From: Sphingomicrobium marinum
GTDB lineage: Bacteria; Pseudomonadota; Alphaproteobacteria; Sphingomonadales; Sphingomonadaceae
Assembly (NCBI RefSeq): GCF_026157105.1
Contig: NZ_JANPVQ010000001.1
Coordinates: forward strand, 2,163,501-2,227,500
Reading direction: 5' to 3'
Length of the DNA stretch: 64,000 nt
Below the pieces are notes generated by a model. The model worked only from the letters and a program-made list of their open reading frames with translations. It was not told the origin of the DNA and did not search any database. Positions 29,201 through 36,003 of this stretch are shown piece by piece; within the stretch, counting starts at the first letter, position 1; each line of letters opens with the position of its first letter. The translations under genes were made by a program, and so were the position numbers.

Positions 29201-32200
29201 CCTTCACCCGACAGCAGATACTCGTAGCTGCCATCGGCATTGAGCGTGAGCACACCGTACAGGCCGACAAAGAAGCCCGGATTGCCCACCTGGGCGCCGT
29301 CGGCGCCAAGCGTGTCCGCGCCCGGACCGGCGACACCGCCATCGGTGCCATCGCCCGTGATGACATTGCCCGTCGTGGTGGTGGGACCACCTTCGAAAAT
29401 ATCGCTGTCGACATCGTTGTTCGCGGTCGGGACGTCGTTGACGATCTCGATCAGAAAGACGCCGCTCGTCGACGAACCGTCTTCGTCGGTCAGGTTGACC
29501 GGCACCGATTCGAACGGATCACTCGGCGGATTGGGGCCATTGTCGAGCGAATTGTCCTCGAGCACGAAGTTCCCCAGCAGCGTTCCGCCGATGATCGTGC
29601 CGTCAGGCGCTGTCAGCGGGATGAAGCCGGTCACCGTGATCGTGCCCGAAGGCGTCGCGATCGTCGCGCCCGCGCCCACGAAGACGCCGTCTTCGATGAC
29701 AAGTACGCCGCCCATCGTGAGGTCGTCGACGCCATCGGGCGCTTCGAATGCGAAGTTCCACAGTTGCGTCAGGAAGGAAGGCGACGGGTTCGAGCCATCC
29801 GGCAGGTTTGATTCGTCCACGAACACGTTGGGCGCTGAGCCTTCGACACCGTTGAGAACGACGGGATCGTCCTTACCGTTCATGATGATGGTCAGCTGCG
29901 CGGGATCGCTATCGAGATCGCCATCGACGAGGGTGTAGTTGAACTGGTCGACCAGCGTTTCGCCATCGGTCAGCGTTTCGAGAAGCGCCACGCCATCCTG
30001 GCTCATCACGTAGTTATAGCTACCATCGGCATTGAGCGTCAGCGTGCCGTACAGGCCGACATAGACGCCCGGATTACCGACCTCGGCGCCGTCGGCACCC
30101 GGCGTGTCCGCGCCGACGCCATTGAGGCCGCCATTGGTGCCCTCGCCAGTGATGACGTTGCCATCGGTGGAGGTGGCGCCGCCTTCGACGATGTCGCCGT
30201 CGACATCGTCTTCGGCCGTCGGCGTGTCGTCGAGGATTTCGATCGACAGGCTGGTGCTTGCCACATCGCCGTCGCTGTCGGTCAGCACGACCGAGAAGTC
30301 GTCGCTTTCGACGCCAACAAGATCTTGCGTATTGGTCGTCAGTTCATAGCTGTAGGTGTAGCCGGCCGTCGGATTGCCGATGACGGTCAGCGTGCCGTAA
30401 AGGCCCGGGACCACACCGCCATTGGAAACGTTGACGCCGCCGATGACCAGCGAGGCCACGGTGTCATTACCCGTATCGAATTCGATCGTACCCGCGGCAA
30501 ATTCGTCGTTCGAGGCGGCGTTGCTGCCTTCGTCGTCGCCATTGGGCGGGCCATCGAGCGCGGCTTCGTCCACCACGGTGTCCGACCCTTCGGCGATAGA
30601 CACAGAGGGCGTCGAGTCCGGCAGCAGCGTGATGGTGACCGTGGCAACCGACGTGTCACCGTCACCGTCGGTTATCTCGTACTGGAAGGTAACGACGCCT
30701 TCTTCGCCCGGAACCGGGCCGTAGGTAAAGGTGCCATTGTTGTTATAGGTCAGCGTGCCGGGGCCGCTCAGCGTACCCGGGACAACTGCGATTCCGCTGA
30801 TCAGGTTGACGCCATCGGCGCCCGCCACATCATTGGCGAACACATCCACAGTGATATTGGCATCTTCCGCCGCCTGGTTGGCGCTGTCGTTGTTGGCCTT
30901 GGGAAGATCATCAATGATTTCGATCGACAGGACCGTGTCGGCGGTGTCGCCATCGCTGTCGGTCAGGACGACGTTGAAGTCATCCGTCTCGGCCACGCCA
31001 TCGACGTCTTCAAGGTCGGTCGTGAGTTCGTAGCTATATGTATAACCGTCGGTCGGGTTACCGCTGATCGTCAGCGTGCCATAGGCACCTGGCACCGAGC
31101 CGCCATTGGTGACATCGATGCCATTGATGACGAGCGAGCCGACGCTGTCATTGCCCGTGTCGAAGGTCAGCGCGCCTTCGCCCACTTCGCTGTTGGAAGC
31201 CGCATCCGAGCCATCGGGGTTGAGACCGGCTTCATTCACAACCGTGTCCGAACCCTCGACGATCGAAATGCTCGGCGTCGAATCGGGCAGGAGTTCGATC
31301 GTGACCGTGGCGACCGACGGGCTGCCGTCGCTATCGGTGATCCGATAATCGAAGGTGACCGTGCCTTCTTCGCCCGGGACCGGGTCGTAGGTGAAGGTGC
31401 CATCGCCATTATAGGTGAGCGTTCCTGCGCCCACGAGCGACCCTGCAACAAGCTCGACGCCCGTCGCCAGATCGACGCCGTCGGCGCCCGGCGTATCGTT
31501 GGCGAAGATATCGACAGTGATGTTCGCATCTTCGCTCGGCTGCACGGCTGAATCATCGCGCGCGATGGGCTCGTCGTCGATGATGTCGATGACGACGACA
31601 TCGGTGGCGGTGTCGCCGTCCACATCGGTGACCGTCACGGTGAAGGTGACCGTTGTAGTGGTGCCCGACGTATTGTCGGTCAGCGTGAAGTTATACTCGA
31701 TGATGTTCGCATCGGGATCGTAGCTGATGATCGTGATGATCCCGCCTTCGATCGGGATGACCTGGCCGGCGCCCGTTACCGGTGTGCCGTTGATCGCGAC
31801 GACATTAACGCCGTCGCCGTCCACCCAGCGGATGACGCCGGTCACATGTTCGGTCGGATCACTGTCATTGTCCGGGTCGCCATCGGCGATTTCGCCCGAA
31901 CCCGGGGTCTCGCCATTGCGCGGCGGAAGACCACCCTCGTCGACCGTGTTGCCGGCGTTGGGATCGGGGATGATGTCGATATCGACGCCCGCATCTTCGA
32001 TCACGATGGTGAGCGTGGCCGTGGACGTGTCACCATCGCCGTCGGTCAGCGTGTAGGTGAAGACGTCTTCGACGCCGCCCGGCGAGGCCGGATCACGGAC
32101 ATAGGTGTAGCTACCGTCCGCGGCGATGGTCAGCGTTCCGTACGCACCCACAATCTCCACATTGCCGTCCCCGATCGCCACACTCGCACCGCCGGCAGCA

Positions 32201-33258
32201 ATCGCAGTGAGTACCGCACCATCAGCGCCCGGCGTATCCGCGCCGGCAGCGCCCGACGTCGTACCCACGCCGGTGAAGACGTTGCCGTCTTCGGGGCCGT
32301 ACGTACGCGCCGCAATCGTATCGGTATCATCGCGTGCGGACGGACCGTCGTCGGTGATGTTGATGGTCAGGTTGGCCGTAGCGCTATCGCCATCGACATC
32401 GGTCACCGTGACCGAGAAGATGTCTTGCACGGAATCGCCCGACGTATTGTCGGTCAGCGTATAGCGGAAACCGATCGCACCGGGGCTGATCGAGGTAATC
32501 GTCAGCGTTCCGAACTGGCCCTGGATGACCTGGCCGACCGCACTGATGACAACGCCGTTGACCACAAGCCCGTCGACCGCAACCACGTTGGGGCTGTCCG
32601 GCGAGGAATAAACGAATGTTCCCGAAACGCTCTCGCTGTCGGCTGCCGCGTTGGACCCTGCAGGCTCGCCGTTACGTGCGGGAAGCCCCGCCTCGTCGAC
32701 ACCTGCCGTGGCGTCGCGCGCGCCGGCAGGATTGTCGGGGGTCTCGATGACGATGTCGGGCTCGTTCTCGAGAAAATAGCCCGGCTCTTCCTGCTGCTCG
32801 AGAGGCCGGAAAAGTTCGGTCGGCGGCAGCAGGTCGCCCAGCTCCTGCGCAGGGCCAAGGCCCGGCACGATGACGGCAAAGTTGCCGCCGCTGGAATCGT
32901 TGTTGGGATCGTTGTCGTCGCCGGGACCGGCGGGCGGATCAGCCTGGATCAGCAGCGCGGCGACCGTGGTGGGCGGGATCACCGCTTCGCCGATAACAAG
33001 CTGAGGTACAAAAAGAGCGCCATTGACGATGACCATCTGGCCGCCATCGGGCAGCGGGACGACAAGATCCGTACCGACACGGACGATATCGCCGGCATTC
33101 ACACCCGCAGGAAGATTGACCACGCCATCGGGGCCGACTTCGACCCGGATCGCGTCCGGCCGTACCGTTACCTTGGCCGGCGTTGCTTCGTTCGAAACGT
33201 CGGTATCGACGTCCTGGCCGCTGTCTTGGGCCCCGCTTGCTTCAAAATCGTTGCGCAT
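23233..33258 (-). CDS. Giant repeat adhesin (VCBS/cadherin-like, type I secreted), 3341 aa
   Basis: A 3341-residue acidic surface protein. Residues of about 30-112 form an N-terminal module (GDIVRVGTDLVVPLPDGG, GALFVPQL, TVAALL) like LapA-type retention modules, with a di-alanine at 100-101. A Pro/Asp/Glu linker follows, then about 2800 residues of beta-sandwich repeats of VCBS, tandem-95 and T1SS-143/DUF5801 type. Recurrent cores are YGTLTLNADGSYTY, YTITDGDGDTST and DDVPTA. The Asp-rich turns suggest calcium binding. The last 265 residues are Met-rich with no RTX nonapeptides. I saw no Cys. There is no Sec signal; export should be by the operon's ABC-HlyD-TolC system. The ATG at 33258 has AAGGGTGGG upstream; the frame extends to 33306 without support. 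Confidence 0.9.
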   Translation of the reverse strand: MRNDFEASGAQDSGQDVDTDVSNEATPAKVTVRPDAIRVEVGPDGVVNLPAGVNAGDIVRVGTDLVVPLPDGGQMVIVNGALFVPQLVIGEAVIPPTTVAALLIQADPPAGPGDDNDPNNDSSGGNFAVIVPGLGPAQELGDLLPPTELFRPLEQQEEPGYFLENEPDIVIETPDNPAGARDATAGVDEAGLPARNGEPAGSNAAADSESVSGTFVYSSPDSPNVVAVDGLVVNGVVISAVGQVIQGQFGTLTITSISPGAIGFRYTLTDNTSGDSVQDIFSVTVTDVDGDSATANLTINITDDGPSARDDTDTIAARTYGPEDGNVFTGVGTTSGAAGADTPGADGAVLTAIAAGGASVAIGDGNVEIVGAYGTLTIAADGSYTYVRDPASPGGVEDVFTYTLTDGDGDTSTATLTIVIEDAGVDIDIIPDPNAGNTVDEGGLPPRNGETPGSGEIADGDPDNDSDPTEHVTGVIRWVDGDGVNVVAINGTPVTGAGQVIPIEGGIITIISYDPDANIIEYNFTLTDNTSGTTTTVTFTVTVTDVDGDTATDVVVIDIIDDEPIARDDSAVQPSEDANITVDIFANDTPGADGVDLATGVELVAGSLVGAGTLTYNGDGTFTYDPVPGEEGTVTFDYRITDSDGSPSVATVTIELLPDSTPSISIVEGSDTVVNEAGLNPDGSDAASNSEVGEGALTFDTGNDSVGSLVINGIDVTNGGSVPGAYGTLTISGNPTDGYTYSYELTTDLEDVDGVAETDDFNVVLTDSDGDTADTVLSIEIIDDLPKANNDSANQAAEDANITVDVFANDVAGADGVNLISGIAVVPGTLSGPGTLTYNNNGTFTYGPVPGEEGVVTFQYEITDGDGDTSVATVTITLLPDSTPSVSIAEGSDTVVDEAALDGPPNGDDEGSNAASNDEFAAGTIEFDTGNDTVASLVIGGVNVSNGGVVPGLYGTLTVIGNPTAGYTYSYELTTNTQDLVGVESDDFSVVLTDSDGDVASTSLSIEILDDTPTAEDDVDGDIVEGGATSTDGNVITGEGTNGGLNGVGADTPGADGAEVGNPGVYVGLYGTLTLNADGSYNYVMSQDGVALLETLTDGETLVDQFNYTLVDGDLDSDPAQLTIIMNGKDDPVVLNGVEGSAPNVFVDESNLPDGSNPSPSFLTQLWNFAFEAPDGVDDLTMGGVLVIEDGVFVGAGATIATPSGTITVTGFIPLTAPDGTIIGGTLLGNFVLEDNSLDNGPNPPSDPFESVPVNLTDEDGSSTSGVFLIEIVNDVPTANNDVDSDIFEGGPTTTTGNVITGDGTDGGVAGPGADTLGADGAQVGNPGFFVGLYGVLTLNADGSYEYLLSGEGIDALNALTDGESLVEEFSYTLLDNDGDSSPAFLTIIMDGENDPVVLNGLDGQGPELSVDEDDLPAGSDTTPESLVDGNSFSFEAADGVDDVWVGGVLIIENGVFLGAKTIADDYGELRITDFIPDTDLNGLVIGGTFIYEYELDANALLHGNAGEDPIIRSFEVKVTDQDVDMATGSLDVEIVDDVPTATLDMNNVSEGGSVGGNVFTNDVIGADGAAPGGPVTGVAAGSDTSNPVSGDVGVAVAGTYGTLTLNANGSYTYEADPNVGAVQDVFVYTITDGDGDTSTVTLTIDVADSGLAATNEDAAVFEAQLAEGSAPDAPETASGNLNDNVSGGAGGNSFALVGSGTGSNGTLVINPDGTWVYTLNSPVDGADADNGNNVVNNVETFTYEVTDADGNTTTSTITIDIVDDVPTAVVDSASVTEGASVMGNVVDNDTIGADGAEVADNEVTGVAAGNVAGPVSGNVGASVAGLYGTLTINADGSYTYESDPDAVAAPGATDTFTYTITDGDGDTSTATIDINVDDVTLVADNDTITVDEDGLDGIGSAGGTNSETAGGTLMVAGAVEYALVGSNVGSNGTLTLNNDGTYSYTLTTPVDGLTADNDENVVPGVDVFTYVATDADGNTVQGTITIDVRDDVPTATADVDSVTEGADTSGNVLPNDVLGADGAAPGGAVTGVAAGNDISNPVSGDVGVAVAGTYGTLTLNADGSYTYEADPNVGDVQDVFVYTITDGDGDTSTVTLTINVGDSNLAANNEDASVNEAELAIGSTPNAPEQASGNLNDNVSGGNGGNSFALVGSGTGSNGTLVINPDGTWVYTLNAPVDGADADNGATTENNVETFTYEVTDMDGNTTTSTITIDIVDDVPTAVVDSANVTEGASVMGNVVDNDTIGADFADVVDNEVTGVVAGNVAGPVSGNVGSPIVGAYGSLTINADGSYTYQSTADAISGDETDTFTYTITDGDGDTSTTTITINLADVTLVADNDTISVDEDGLDGIGSAGGTNSETAGGTLMVADAVNYAVVGSNVGSNGTLTLNSDGTYSYTLTSPVDGTTANNGENNVPAVDVFTYEATDANGNTVQGTITIDVIDDVPTANNDTVNQADQNGENTDVTVDVLANDVKGADGVADVDVALVGGSLTGAGNLVYNGDGTFTYSPAANEEGSVQFQYEITDGDGDKSIATVTINLEDDSNPTAFNVSAAVDDDGFGTGNSTNVDDIDADVGDSGAGLNDETVFVGSFGGTFGNDAPGTYSFAAMDGVVQDIGLETLTYSWDGGSNTLTATSGTRGDVFTVVIDQSTGEYTVTLLQNYLHDGGDDGEVADAIALLYTAIDSENEESAPAELTIVFGDDAPSDFAPDVAVSLDGDQPAVSNVALNIATGADLPGSYVFNITDGVMAQDTDGNLVGLAGQQLYLFGDGTGQIVATTDPTGVAGDVGFTVTLNGDGTYNFDVNGDLTNGTSTTFSDFGNVKAGNNDTLGIGIGDPVGAVARGSDGNTIGTVNTSKQGDGSIGVNNQSINVGEFLRIGFVTDLTSTPTGLQFTGRQQTTSYEQLVTQVQGNQAQTATFRVYAIDTDNDPADAPDTYPVDGLGPGESLVQITSVSVTDYNTGQTATLDITTLMVGQTASIGFGASATRNADGSVTFSGIQQGDTYAIETTAEFSAIIVQGVSGQPFDLSVFTIGTESAGTDIIQEFDVTYTDADGDTADGTVTTVVDQDGSGPPYENVSTTIDDASVSTGSLTLASFSKTALNDNGLSLQQSGLNSSLMVGGAMIAGMSMDYAMAGSFATASAPMLDAYTPMFDQSLSASFMQVTPITDGADFGLPGIEGGFGIAANPVFDGGLGGTALPQAGSLDAIQPMLEPDFAPLANDMAPVAGNDAGFPVFAANDMIAMPGADAMAALAANEAGLGHDLGNILSDALMGGDMDPVDAILANLGEGGLFGDGGLAAIAPLGDFASFNMGFEGGFTFATQDIMVMEAMVLHHDMVMSA
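25930..28650 (-). repeat. Two tandem 454-residue supra-repeats in the adhesin
   Basis: Within the adhesin, a four-domain block is duplicated head to tail: copy 1 at 27289-28650 (1362 bp, 454 codons), copy 2 at 25930-27288 (1359 bp, 453 codons). Each begins at a DDVPTA codon set and holds four VCBS-like domains in the order C-D-A-B, distinguished by VFVYTITDGDGDTST, ETFTYEVTD, DTFTYTITDGDGDT and VDVFTY. Nucleotide identity is high over long stretches, for example around 26536-26600 and 27898-27960, pointing to recent duplication or conversion. Confidence 0.85.
32956..32961 (-). other. Di-alanine candidate protease site in the adhesin retention module
   Basis: Codons GCC GCG for Ala100-Ala101 in the context TTVAALL, at nearly the same distance from the N-terminus as the Ala108-Ala109 LapG site of Pseudomonas LapA. 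The flanking residues differ from the classic TAAG, so this is a candidate only. Confidence 0.35.
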
Positions 33259-33333
33259 GTCCCACCCTTTGCTTGTCGAGCGCCGGGCAAACCCGAGCGC
33301 TGCCAATCATCAATTCTGGGGAAAGAACTGCTG

Positions 33334-33361
33334 CGCTGTTAAACGCGAATGGTTAACAGCG
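33334..33361. promoter_or_regulatory. 28-bp perfect dyad, candidate operator of the adhesin operon
   Basis: CGCTGTTAA, 10-nt spacer, TTAACAGCG: two perfect 9-bp arms centred about 90 nt upstream of the adhesin ATG. The arm size and spacing suit a dimeric regulator; no regulator gene is adjacent. The TTAAC cores recall CtrA half-sites but the spacing differs from TTAA-N7-TTAA. Confidence 0.5.
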
Positions 33362-33788
33362 TCGGGTCCACCCCCGTGCTTCTGGAGACAAGAAACACGT
33401 GCTTTTGAGAAATTGCAAATGGAACGCGATGACCCGAAGTGGTGACGGCCCCAAAACTGGTGAAAAGCCTCATCTAAAAGACGTTAAGGTTTGGAGTAGT
33501 AGTTGTTGAATACGTTACACGATAACAGTCATCCTCTATATTAGAGAAGCCGAAATGGAGGTTTTTGCGTCCTATTGTTAGTAATACTCAAGAAGTAAGG
33601 ACCACTTACTCATAGAATTAAGTCTCAGTTAAATCAAATTTTCAAAGTTTCACCTATGTTAACCCTCTTCGGTGACTTTCGACATGATTTCGACTGCCCC
33701 TCGCGCTCGTTAACTATGCGTAAAAAATCTTCGCGAGCAGCGTCCCGAAACGACACAAATCGGCAATTCCCGCAATCTGTAAACCTAA

Positions 33789-33812
33789 CGACTCGCACTG
33801 GCTGGCGAGTCG
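33789..33812 (-). terminator. Weak hairpin after glpK
   Basis: CGACTCGC, 8-nt loop, GCGAGTCG, 14 nt after the glpK stop on its transcript. GC-rich 8-bp stem but followed by TTAGG rather than a T-run, so termination efficiency is doubtful. Confidence 0.35.
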
Positions 33813-33825
33813 CTAGCCGAGTCGC

Positions 33826-35292
33826 TCAGACGCTTTGAAGCGCTGCCAGCAGCCGATGACGCCACTGCGCGCGGCGCCTTTTGCGGTGCTCTTCTGCAAT
33901 CGCGGGTTTGAAGCATTCGAAGCTTGGCAACATGGTCTCGATCGCCCGTTCGAGGGTTTCGTGAAGACCCACACCGACCGCTGCCAGGATCGCCGCGCCG
34001 CGCGCCGTACTCTCGACATTTTCGGGTCGCGAGACGGTGGCGCCGCTGATATCGGCCAGATCCTGCGCCAGCCAGTCGTTGGCGATCATGCCGCCATCGA
34101 CCTTGAGCTCGCGCCACGGCGCGCCATCGGCGGCAAAGGCTTCGGCAAGGTCGACGGCGCTGTGCACCACCGCTTCCAGCGCGGCGCGCACCAAGTGGGC
34201 CCGCGTCACCCCGAAGGTCAGGCCATGGATCGACCCTGTGAGGTCGGCGCGCCAGTGCGGCGCCCCCAATCCGGTGAATGCCGGGATGATGGTGACGCCG
34301 CCATTATCCTCGACGCTGCGCGCAAGAGTTTCCGTTTCCTGCGCACTACCGACCAGTCCAGCCATATCGCGCAGCCACTGGACGAGGCTGCCAGCCACGA
34401 AGACGGATCCTTCGAGGGCATAAAGTCTCGCATCACCCTGCTGGTAGAGCAGTGTCGCCAGCAGCCGATGGTCGCTGTTGGGCCGCCTTCCACCGGTCGA
34501 GGCCAACGCGAACAGGCCGGTGCCGAACGTTGCCTTTGCCATACCCGGTCCGACACAGGCCTGGCCAAGTGTCGCGGCCTGCTGGTCGCCAACCGATGCC
34601 GCCACGCGGATGGGTTCGCCAAAGAAGTCGCACGACCCGAGGTCACCGGCCATGTCGGTAATGTCGGGCAGCGCGGAACGCGGCACGTCGAATAGGGCGC
34701 AAAGATCATCGTCCCATTGCGATGTCTCGAGCGCCATCAATGCGGTCCGGCTGGCGTTGCTCGCATCGGTCTCGAACCGGCCCATCAGCTTGAAGCGCAG
34801 CCAGCAATCGATCGTCCCGAAGGCCAGCACCCCGCGCGCCGCGGCATCGGCGACGGCAACTTCGTGGTCCAGCAACCAGCGCATCTTGGAGGCGCTGAAA
34901 TAGGGATCGAGCAGCAGGCCGCTGCGCTCCTGCACCAGTTCCTCATGCCCGCCGTCTCGCAATAGCTGGCAGGCCTTTGCCGTGCGGCGATCCTGCCAGA
35001 CGATCGCCGGTGCCAGCGGCCGGCCCGTTTCCCTGTCCCACGCCACCACGGTTTCGCGCTGGTTGGTGATGCCGATGGCCGCGATGGCCGCCGCGCCGCC
35101 CGCCCGGTCGATGACTTTAGCAGCGACGCTTTCCGTGGCCTCCCAGATCGCATTCGCATCCTGTTCGACCCACCCCGGGCGCGGATAGACGCACTGCACC
35201 GGCTGCTGTTCGCTATCGATGATCAGGCCTGTCTCGTCGAACAGCAGCGCCCGCGTCGAGCTGGTGCCTTCGTCGAGGACGAGGATCTTCAT
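33826..35292 (-). CDS. glpK: Glycerol kinase (FGGY family)
   Basis: A 488-residue FGGY carbohydrate kinase best matching glycerol kinase. The N-terminal phosphate loop is DEGTSSTRALLFDE; DRRTAKAC, GTIDCWLRFKL and DGGMIANDWLAQ with SRPENVESTARGAA follow in the expected order. It should make glycerol 3-phosphate from glycerol and ATP, feeding phospholipid synthesis or the glycolytic triose pool. No glpF or glpD is nearby. Its ATG overlaps the stop of the TetR-type gene by 4 nt, so it is expressed from the regulator's transcript, an unusual pairing. It is slightly shorter than typical GlpK. Confidence 0.88.
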   Translation of the reverse strand: MKILVLDEGTSSTRALLFDETGLIIDSEQQPVQCVYPRPGWVEQDANAIWEATESVAAKVIDRAGGAAAIAAIGITNQRETVVAWDRETGRPLAPAIVWQDRRTAKACQLLRDGGHEELVQERSGLLLDPYFSASKMRWLLDHEVAVADAAARGVLAFGTIDCWLRFKLMGRFETDASNASRTALMALETSQWDDDLCALFDVPRSALPDITDMAGDLGSCDFFGEPIRVAASVGDQQAATLGQACVGPGMAKATFGTGLFALASTGGRRPNSDHRLLATLLYQQGDARLYALEGSVFVAGSLVQWLRDMAGLVGSAQETETLARSVEDNGGVTIIPAFTGLGAPHWRADLTGSIHGLTFGVTRAHLVRAALEAVVHSAVDLAEAFAADGAPWRELKVDGGMIANDWLAQDLADISGATVSRPENVESTARGAAILAAVGVGLHETLERAIETMLPSFECFKPAIAEEHRKRRRAQWRHRLLAALQSV

Positions 35293-35906
35293 TCTTTACC
35301 GTATGCTTTCATGAAGACGTCGATCGCGCCGGCAATTCGCTCGCGGTCGCGCGCGGGGTCGCTCTTGCCGCAAAAGCGCCGCTCCAATTCGCCAAAGCCC
35401 TTGCACATCGACACGAATTGCTCCGCCGCGAGCATCGGATCGTCAACCGCGATCTCCCCGGCATCCGCCGCGGCTTCGATGAGCCCCGCCATATGCACGC
35501 ACATCGGCCGCGGTCCGGCGTCCATGAACGTGTCGCCGATCGAGGGATCACGATCCGATTCCGCGGCGATCCGCCGGTCGAAGCGGACGATCTCGTCGCG
35601 GCTGACAAAGTCGTGGAAGGCGTTACCGAGCATCTCGAGCTGCTCGCGAATCGGTCGCCGCGGAAGCGACGGATCGATCTGCATATGCTGCTTCATATTG
35701 CTGCATTCATGATCGACAGCAGCGCTAAAGAGTCCGGGTTTCCCGCCGAAATAATTGTAGACGGTGACCTTCGACACGCCCGCATCCTCGGCGATACCCT
35801 CGATCGAAGTCGCCTCGTAGCCGACATCGAAAAATGCCTTGCTGGCAGCCGCCAGGATCGCCTGGCGCTTCGCTTCGCTGGATGGTCTCACGATGGTTTT
35901 CGACAC
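35289..35906 (-). CDS. TetR/AcrR family transcriptional regulator
   Basis: A TetR-type repressor of about 205 residues. The N-terminal helix-turn-helix is clear: AILAAASKAFFDVGYEATSIEGIAEDAG in pieces (FFDVGYEATS, IAEDAGVSKVTVYNYFG). The C-terminal ligand domain resembles the AcrR/TetR_C group. I prefer the GTG at 35906, with AAGGG 5 nt before it, over the GTG at 35921, which has no ribosome site and overlaps the promoter of the divergent operon. It probably represses the divergent export operon through the tandem palindromes at 35924-35957 and also its own gene with glpK. Confidence 0.9.
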   Translation of the reverse strand: MSKTIVRPSSEAKRQAILAAASKAFFDVGYEATSIEGIAEDAGVSKVTVYNYFGGKPGLFSAAVDHECSNMKQHMQIDPSLPRRPIREQLEMLGNAFHDFVSRDEIVRFDRRIAAESDRDPSIGDTFMDAGPRPMCVHMAGLIEAAADAGEIAVDDPMLAAEQFVSMCKGFGELERRFCGKSDPARDRERIAGAIDVFMKAYGKE

Positions 35907-35914
35907 GATAGCCC

Positions 35915-35943
35915 TTGACACTATGAACGAGTGCGTTCACTTA
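35915..35943 (+). promoter_or_regulatory. Promoter of the ABC export operon
   Basis: TTGACA (35915-35920), a perfect -35, with a weak -10 candidate CACTTA (35938-35943) at 17-nt spacing. The first TetR-type operator lies wholly in the spacer, so repression by RNA polymerase exclusion is expected. Confidence 0.5.
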
Positions 35944-35957
35944 AACGCCAGCGTTCA
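35924..35957. promoter_or_regulatory. Tandem TetR-type operators
   Basis: Two 16-bp palindromes 18 bp apart, centre to centre: TGAACG-AGTG-CGTTCA at 35924-35939 (perfect) and TAAACG-CCAG-CGTTCA at 35942-35957 (one mismatch). They lie between the divergent tetR and ABC permease genes, the typical place and form of an AcrR/TetR operator. Confidence 0.75.
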
Positions 35958-36003
35958 TTTACTAGCCCTGAACTCGTTGTAGCGCAAGGAACCGCTTTCG
36001 CCC

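Larger units (their letters stand above)
33259..33825 (+). other. Gene-free AT-rich regulatory region upstream of the adhesin operon
   Basis: The only stretch of more than 300 bases with no credible gene. It is clearly more AT-rich than the rest of the window, especially at 33470-33720. It holds the 28-bp dyad at 33334-33361, AGTAAG-N5-CTTACT at 33594-33610, CTCTA-N3-TAGAG around a TATATT-like core at 33534-33546, and three GTTAAC hexamers (33352, 33658, 33709). It must carry the adhesin promoter on the minus strand; the exact promoter could not be chosen by eye. Confidence 0.7.

Noticed and set aside
24370-31551. Regularly spaced repeats that might be a CRISPR array
   Set aside because: The repeats are codon-phased, hundreds of bases apart and encode protein domains; no short direct repeats with unique spacers and no cas genes.
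31846-33342. A 498-codon open frame antisense to the adhesin 5' part
   Set aside because: Same artefact of repeat composition; it also runs through the adhesin start region without its own signals.
33339-33357. CtrA binding site in the adhesin leader
   Set aside because: The two TTAA cores are 10 nt apart rather than the 7 nt of the CtrA consensus; better explained by the 9-bp dyad.
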